Notes under the pieces: model-generated
Seen by the model: the letters and a program-made list of their open reading frames with translations, nothing else
What the model was told of the DNA's origin: nothing
The model's database searches: none
Translations under genes and position numbers: made by a program
Origin: Candidatus Latescibacter anaerobius SCGC AAA252-E07
Lineage (GTDB): Bacteria > Latescibacterota > Latescibacteria > Latescibacterales > Latescibacteraceae
Direction of reading: 5' to 3'
Length of the DNA stretch: 8,667 bases
Assembly: GCA_000403035.1 (NCBI GenBank)
Contig: AQSL01000128.1
Coordinates: forward strand, 1 to 8,667
Part shown: one piece after another, positions 6,352 to 8,667 of the stretch
How the letters are laid out: each line of letters opens with the position of its first letter
Numbering within the stretch: position 1 is the first letter of the stretch

Positions 6352-8079
6352 TTGAGTGATAGTGCGATAAATCGCCGCAGGTTCATTAAAAAGGGATTAA
6401 TGGGAACTGCCCTGCTCGGTGCGGCTTCAAGACCGGACAGAGAGGCATTTTCATTCACGTTATCTCCGGAACACGAAGACCTGATGTATCTTGACAGCAA
6501 AAGCCGCAGAGGTCCTTTTACCGTTTCGAAAAAGAAACGGCCTCATATTTTTCTTATTACCGCGGATATGATTTCACCGGATTGTTATCTTCCCTCCAGA
6601 GAACTATCAAAGTATGTGCGTTTGCCCAATATCCGCAGCATCGGCGAACAGGGGACACGATTTGACAATGCGATGTGTACGATTCCTCTGTGCGGGCCCT
6701 CACGGGCGAGTATTTTTACCGGTAAGTATCCTCCTTACCTGACCAACGGCGAACGTGCACCGCTGGGAATGAAAAAGGATTTGTATGCGGAAGATACGAT
6801 CTTTCAGGAATATCTTCGGAAATCCGGCTATACTACAAAGCATATCGGCAAATGCCATGTTGGCACATTAAAGTTCATGGATGCATTCGGAGAAAACGAT
6901 GCCGCCTGGGATCGATGGTCTCCGCCATTGCTCGAAGATGATGATTATGCCGCCTTTCTCCGTGCAAAAGGAGTACAACCGCCTGTCTATAAAAAGGAAC
7001 TTCGAGGCAAACAGTATGACAGAAAATCGCCCGGCAATTCCTATGGCGGCTGGATTGAACAGGAAAACGGCAGGGATTTTCCTGTCGCGGCACACTATTC
7101 GACATATCTTGCGGATAAATCCATTGCAAAATTAGATGCGGCTTTACAGCAATCACCGGATTCCCCCGTGTACCTCCAGCTTGACTTTTTTGATCCGCAC
7201 CAGCCCTTTTCAATACCATCGGGATTTGAAAACCGTGCGGCTGAACTGAAGAAAATGATACATCTGCCGGAGAGTTACCGGAAAGTCCGGGACAATGATT
7301 TTAATCCTTTGAAAGATGAACCGGATATCTACCAAGTGTACCGCCGATACTGGGGAGCGTATGATCCGGAACTGGTACTGGATTATATACTCTGTCATTT
7401 CCTGCAGATGGAAATTGTCGATTATGCTCTCGGAAAACTGTTGCATGAAATCAAACGACGTGGTCTGTGGGATGATTCGGTCATCATTTTTACCGGAGAC
7501 CACGGAGAAATCAACGGCCGTCTGGGACTGTTCGATAAGGGAGTCTATTTCCAGCCGGATGTCTTCCGTGTGCCGTTGTTTATGAAACTGCCCGAATCTA
7601 TGGAACAAACAATCGGAACGTACGATAAGCCCGTCTCTTCTCTGGATATCAGTATGACACTACTCGACTGTGCGGGGATACGCACCACAGAGGCCATGGA
7701 CGGTGAAGACCTCGTGCCGGTTTTGAATGGCACCGGCGACCGTGAACCCCTGGAGCAGATTTTCCAGACCGGCTGGCATGTCGGTGTGAATTACGGGGCC
7801 GGGTACCAGATGTATGATGATCCTGAACATCACTGGTTTTACGGGTACAATATTACCGGCGGAAAGGATGAACTGTACAATATGGCAGCGGATAATTGTA
7901 CCAATCTGGTTCATGACAGAACGTATGATGAGGTATATAAACGCATTGTTATAAAACTCGGCGAAAAACTTAAAAACGATCCGCGATGGTTAGGGTACTG
8001 GTCTACTTTCCGCCTTCACAAAGCCGGGATACTTCCGAAGAGCGAAGAAGATATGCAGATGTTTGTACCCGCGAAATAA
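6352..8079 (+). CDS. Tat-exported type I (formylglycine-dependent) sulfatase
   Basis: A 575-residue hydrolase of sulfate esters, exported folded to the periplasm or cell surface. Residues 7-13 (NRRRFIK) with the hydrophobic stretch GLMGTALLGAA form a twin-arginine signal. The alkaline-phosphatase-fold core begins at about 63 with HIFLITAD, where D72 is a likely calcium ligand. C114-G-P-S-R118-ASIFTG is the sulfatase signature, with C114 converted to formylglycine. Further expected sites are GKCHVG (166-171, usually GKWHxG, with K167), the DFFDPHQPF segment (278-286, with D281 and H283), TGDHG (381-385, with D383 and H384 as metal ligands) and K396 in GLFDKG. All key residues are present, so it is probably active. 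A formylglycine-generating enzyme must come from elsewhere in the genome. It lies between two URO-D family genes on the same strand. The sulfatase subfamily and substrate cannot be assigned by eye; a phosphonate or phosphodiester substrate is the less likely alternative. Confidence 0.95.
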   Translation: MSDSAINRRRFIKKGLMGTALLGAASRPDREAFSFTLSPEHEDLMYLDSKSRRGPFTVSKKKRPHIFLITADMISPDCYLPSRELSKYVRLPNIRSIGEQGTRFDNAMCTIPLCGPSRASIFTGKYPPYLTNGERAPLGMKKDLYAEDTIFQEYLRKSGYTTKHIGKCHVGTLKFMDAFGENDAAWDRWSPPLLEDDDYAAFLRAKGVQPPVYKKELRGKQYDRKSPGNSYGGWIEQENGRDFPVAAHYSTYLADKSIAKLDAALQQSPDSPVYLQLDFFDPHQPFSIPSGFENRAAELKKMIHLPESYRKVRDNDFNPLKDEPDIYQVYRRYWGAYDPELVLDYILCHFLQMEIVDYALGKLLHEIKRRGLWDDSVIIFTGDHGEINGRLGLFDKGVYFQPDVFRVPLFMKLPESMEQTIGTYDKPVSSLDISMTLLDCAGIRTTEAMDGEDLVPVLNGTGDREPLEQIFQTGWHVGVNYGAGYQMYDDPEHHWFYGYNITGGKDELYNMAADNCTNLVHDRTYDEVYKRIVIKLGEKLKNDPRWLGYWSTFRLHKAGILPKSEEDMQMFVPAK

Positions 8080-8154
8080 TAACATCGTTGCAGCATAAAA
8101 GACTTCGGAAATTTAAAATAGTGCAATGAATATTGGATTTTAAGCGCAAAGAAC

Positions 8155-8160
8155 AAGGAA
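8155..8160 (+). promoter_or_regulatory. Shine-Dalgarno of the second URO-D family gene
   Basis: AAGGAA lies 8 bases before the ATG at 8169, in the 89-base gap after the sulfatase stop. I see no terminator hairpin in that gap, so read-through from the sulfatase gene is plausible. Confidence 0.55.
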
Positions 8161-8168
8161 ACAACCTC

Positions 8169-8667
8169 ATGAAACACAGAGATCGAATTGTAATGGCGTT
8201 GAACCATGAAACACCTGACAGATGTCCGATGCAGATAAGTTTTACACCGGAGTTTGCGGATAGACTGCGGAAGGAAATACACCTGATCGGAAGAAAGGTG
8301 CATAATCCTCATGGCGGCGGGAACACCTATGAAATGGAACGAAAACTCGATGAGGATATGCTCTTAACCTCGGTGGGATGGGCAAATTCGTATTACATGG
8401 ACACCGAAACCTATACCGACGAATGGGGGATAACGTTCAAACTTGCGGAATACGAAACCCGATTCGGGAAAGGGAACTATACCGAGATGGCAGGATTTCC
8501 GCTTTCCGATGATGCTGCAATCGAAACATATACTCCGCCCGATCCGACGAGACCTGAACTGTACCGGGATACCGAAGACACCATTCGAAATTTTAAGGAA
8601 GAGTACTGGATTGTCGGTGTTACCGTCACGACCATATTCGAAACCGCATGGGCATTGAGAGGACTCT
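8169..8667 (+). CDS. URO-D superfamily protein, second copy (3' end beyond the window)
   Basis: An open frame from ATG 8169 runs off the window end, giving the first 166 residues. It begins MKHRDRIVMALNHETPDRCP, which is the N-terminal signature of URO-D superfamily proteins (RxxxALNHExPDRxP). Later it has DEWGITFK (84-91), YTEMAGFPLSD (104-114) and YTPPDP (121-126), all placed as in uncharacterised COG0407 members that resemble corrinoid methyltransferases. The HemE RQAGRY motif is not at the expected place. It differs clearly from the first URO-D protein of this window, sharing little beyond the NxExxDR start, so the two are paralogues from separate subfamilies and not a recent tandem duplication. 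The metal-binding C-terminal half is not visible, so activity cannot be judged. Confidence 0.87.
   Translation, partial: MKHRDRIVMALNHETPDRCPMQISFTPEFADRLRKEIHLIGRKVHNPHGGGNTYEMERKLDEDMLLTSVGWANSYYMDTETYTDEWGITFKLAEYETRFGKGNYTEMAGFPLSDDAAIETYTPPDPTRPELYRDTEDTIRNFKEEYWIVGVTVTTIFETAWALRGL

Overview
The window looks like chromosomal DNA of a Gram-negative (diderm) bacterium of moderate GC content. It encodes an MCE-type lipid transporter, a lipoprotein and an outer-membrane barrel, all of which need two membranes. No gene here fixes the taxon. A mix of mammalian-cell-entry (MCE) genes, a Tat-exported sulfatase and repeated URO-D family genes would fit environmental lineages such as Fibrobacterota/Chitinispirillales, Latescibacterota-like or PVC-like groups, but that is inference only.

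Left half (118-4499, minus strand): a tightly packed four-gene operon, read from right to left. It encodes a single-MCE-domain MlaD-like protein, an ABC-transport auxiliary lipoprotein (PqiC-like), an outer-membrane beta-barrel protein with two PEGA-like domains, and an MlaE permease with an N-terminal STAS (MlaB-like) domain. Every junction overlaps (about 8, 4 and 4 bases, or SD-coupled), so the proteins are probably made together. They look like an inner-to-outer-membrane lipid transport pathway with its own barrel. The MlaF ATPase is not in the window.

Flanks of that operon: two copies of a roughly 100-bp palindromic, MITE-like repeat lie just outside it in opposite orientation (1-89, cut by the window edge, and 4607-4708). 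Each has 10-bp terminal inverted repeats and two internal hairpins.

Centre (4500-5105): a divergent, AT-rich intergenic region. It holds the second repeat, a short relic resembling one ankyrin repeat (4780-4899), and probably the promoters for both directions.

Right half (5106-8667, plus strand): a URO-D superfamily protein (not HemE), a Tat-exported formylglycine-type sulfatase, and a second URO-D superfamily gene cut off by the window end. These three are probably co-transcribed or co-regulated. They suggest catabolism of a sulfated and possibly methylated organic substrate: the sulfatase acts outside the cytoplasm and the URO-D proteins act in the cytosol, possibly as cobamide-dependent methyltransferases. 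The specific substrate cannot be read from the sequence.
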